Assembly (NCBI RefSeq): GCF_009797935.1
Contig: NZ_VOLC01000014.1
Location: 62,001-126,000 of the forward strand
Length of the DNA stretch: 64,000 nt
DNA from: Lunatibacter salilacus
GTDB taxonomy: Bacteria > Bacteroidota > Bacteroidia > Cytophagales > Cyclobacteriaceae
Direction of reading: 5' to 3'
The position numbers and the translations under genes were made by a program. The notes beneath the pieces were generated by a model, which did not search any database, had not been told where the DNA came from, and saw only the letters and a program-made list of their open reading frames with translations. Within the stretch, counting starts at the first letter, position 1; every line of letters begins with the position of its first letter. Of the stretch, positions 63,202 through 64,000 are shown in pieces.

Positions 63202-64000
63202 ATGTCACAAATTGACTATGTATTATCCGCTATTAAAGAAAAAAACCCGGGTCAGCCTGAATTTCATCAGGCAGTATCGGAAGTATTTGACAGTATTCAC
63301 CCCATACTGGCATCCAATAAGCGTTACCTAGATGAGAAAGTCTTCGAACGCATGGCCGAACCCGAGAGGGTGATTAGTTTTCGGGTATGCTGGACAGATG
63401 ACAACAATGAAATCCACGTCAATAGGGGTTATCGGGTGCAGATGAATTCTGCGATGGGCCCGTACAAAGGCGGGCTCCGTTTTCACCCCACCCTCAATAT
63501 GAGTATTCTGAAGTTTTTGGCCTTTGAGCAGACTTTCAAAAATGCCCTTACCGGACTTCCTCTTGGAGCGGGGAAGGGTGGATCTGATTTTGATCCCAAG
63601 CATAAATCAGATCGGGAAATCATGCGATTTTGTCAGGCATGGATGATGGAGGCGCACCGACACATCGGACACTTTACGGATATTCCAGCGGGAGACATTG
63701 GAGTGGGCGAAAAAGAAATCGGATACCTTTTCGGTACTTTCAAAAAAATTAAAAACGAGTTTCAAGGCAGCATAACCGGAAAAGGCCCGCTTTGGGGAGG
63801 ATCAATTTTACGTCCGGAGGCTACTGGTTACGGATTGATTCATTTCGCTTCCTATATACTCGCCGAAATTAATGAAACACTTGAAAATAAAGTCTGTCTA
63901 GTCTCAGGTTCAGGAAACGTCTCCCAATTTGCCATGGAGAAATTGTTGGAAGATAAGGCCACTGTAGTAGGATTTTCGGATTCTACCGGATATATCCATG
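63202..64000 (+). CDS. gdhA: NADP-specific glutamate dehydrogenase (5' part, cut by window end)
   Basis: Open frame of 266 codons with no stop before the window edge; the full protein would be about 445-450 residues. It makes glutamate from 2-oxoglutarate and ammonia. Signatures: RVCWTDDNNEIHVNRGYRVQ, given as positions 61-80, then GPYKGGLRFHP, the active-site Lys in GLPLGAGKGGSDFDP, IPAGDIGVGEKEIG, and the start of the NADP-binding domain (VSGSGNVSQFAMEKL). ATG 63202 matches the family start. Minus-strand frames in this stretch are shadows. Confidence 0.95.
   Translation, partial: MSQIDYVLSAIKEKNPGQPEFHQAVSEVFDSIHPILASNKRYLDEKVFERMAEPERVISFRVCWTDDNNEIHVNRGYRVQMNSAMGPYKGGLRFHPTLNMSILKFLAFEQTFKNALTGLPLGAGKGGSDFDPKHKSDREIMRFCQAWMMEAHRHIGHFTDIPAGDIGVGEKEIGYLFGTFKKIKNEFQGSITGKGPLWGGSILRPEATGYGLIHFASYILAEINETLENKVCLVSGSGNVSQFAMEKLLEDKATVVGFSDSTGYIH

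Noticed and set aside
1-64000. CRISPR array, tRNA, rRNA, insertion sequence or prophage
   Set aside because: Reading the intergenic stretches showed no regularly spaced repeats, no cloverleaf with CCA-type ends, no transposase and no phage structural gene.

Overview
The window looks like a chromosomal segment of a member of the phylum Bacteroidota, most likely Cytophagales (Cyclobacteriaceae-like). The evidence is a TonB receptor paired with a DUF4249 lipoprotein, a lipidated TamA-type assembly factor (TamL), a DUF4369/TlpA lipoprotein, a methionine synthase split into two proteins, von Willebrand A/TPR 'Bat'-type genes, and the -7 promoter element TAnnTTTG in front of many genes. The genus is an inference. 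Genes are dense, with many 1-4 base overlaps. I saw no insertion sequence, prophage, CRISPR array, tRNA or rRNA.

Layout. 22-341 (minus): wreck of an ECF sigma factor/TPR gene pair. 649-4849 (minus): two acyltransferases of the ornithine/glycine-lipid type, an aldo/keto reductase and a FucP-like sugar permease. 5079-11649 (plus): a short-chain dehydrogenase, then a complete RND efflux operon (TolC-like, adaptor, pump). 11774-15026 (minus): TonB receptor and DUF4249 lipoprotein. 15271-20957 (plus): partial Bat cluster, thiolase, YwqK/MORN-repeat protein, purC. 21005-23104 (plus): STAS protein, RNase Z with a TTG start, queuosine-precursor transporter. 23174-23923 (minus): RNA methyltransferase. 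23941-32386 (plus, except ribE on minus): tamL, hemF, PAP2 phosphatase, pcm, hotdog thioesterase, a protein of unknown family, DUF3817, a kinase-like protein, dps.

32481-36830 (minus) is a four-gene operon of exported proteins of unknown function ending in an 816-residue leucine-rich-repeat protein. At least two members appear to share an N-terminal domain, and the LRR protein carries three copies of a WW..L...W motif. With the kinase-like protein at 30739, this is my best candidate for undescribed biology.

37102-42417 (minus): TlpA-like thioredoxin lipoprotein, gatB, alaS. 42572-45143 (plus): M23 peptidase, MerR regulator, dprA. 45240-50036 (minus): metH in two pieces plus metF, led by a recognisable SAM-I (S-box) riboswitch at 50106-50204. 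50374-55174 (minus): outer-membrane protein and a five-PAS hybrid histidine kinase. 55369-58192 (minus): lipoprotein, Nudix hydrolase, DUF819 membrane protein, 2Fe-2S thioredoxin-like protein. 58592-60331 (plus): AceK isocitrate dehydrogenase kinase/phosphatase. Then gamma-carbonic anhydrase (minus), YceI lipoprotein, pabB, and the 5' part of gdhA, cut by the window end.

Most of the window is housekeeping metabolism (one-carbon/methionine, folate, purine, heme, riboflavin, glutamate), tRNA charging and envelope functions. All calls come from reading the sequence; no database search was run.
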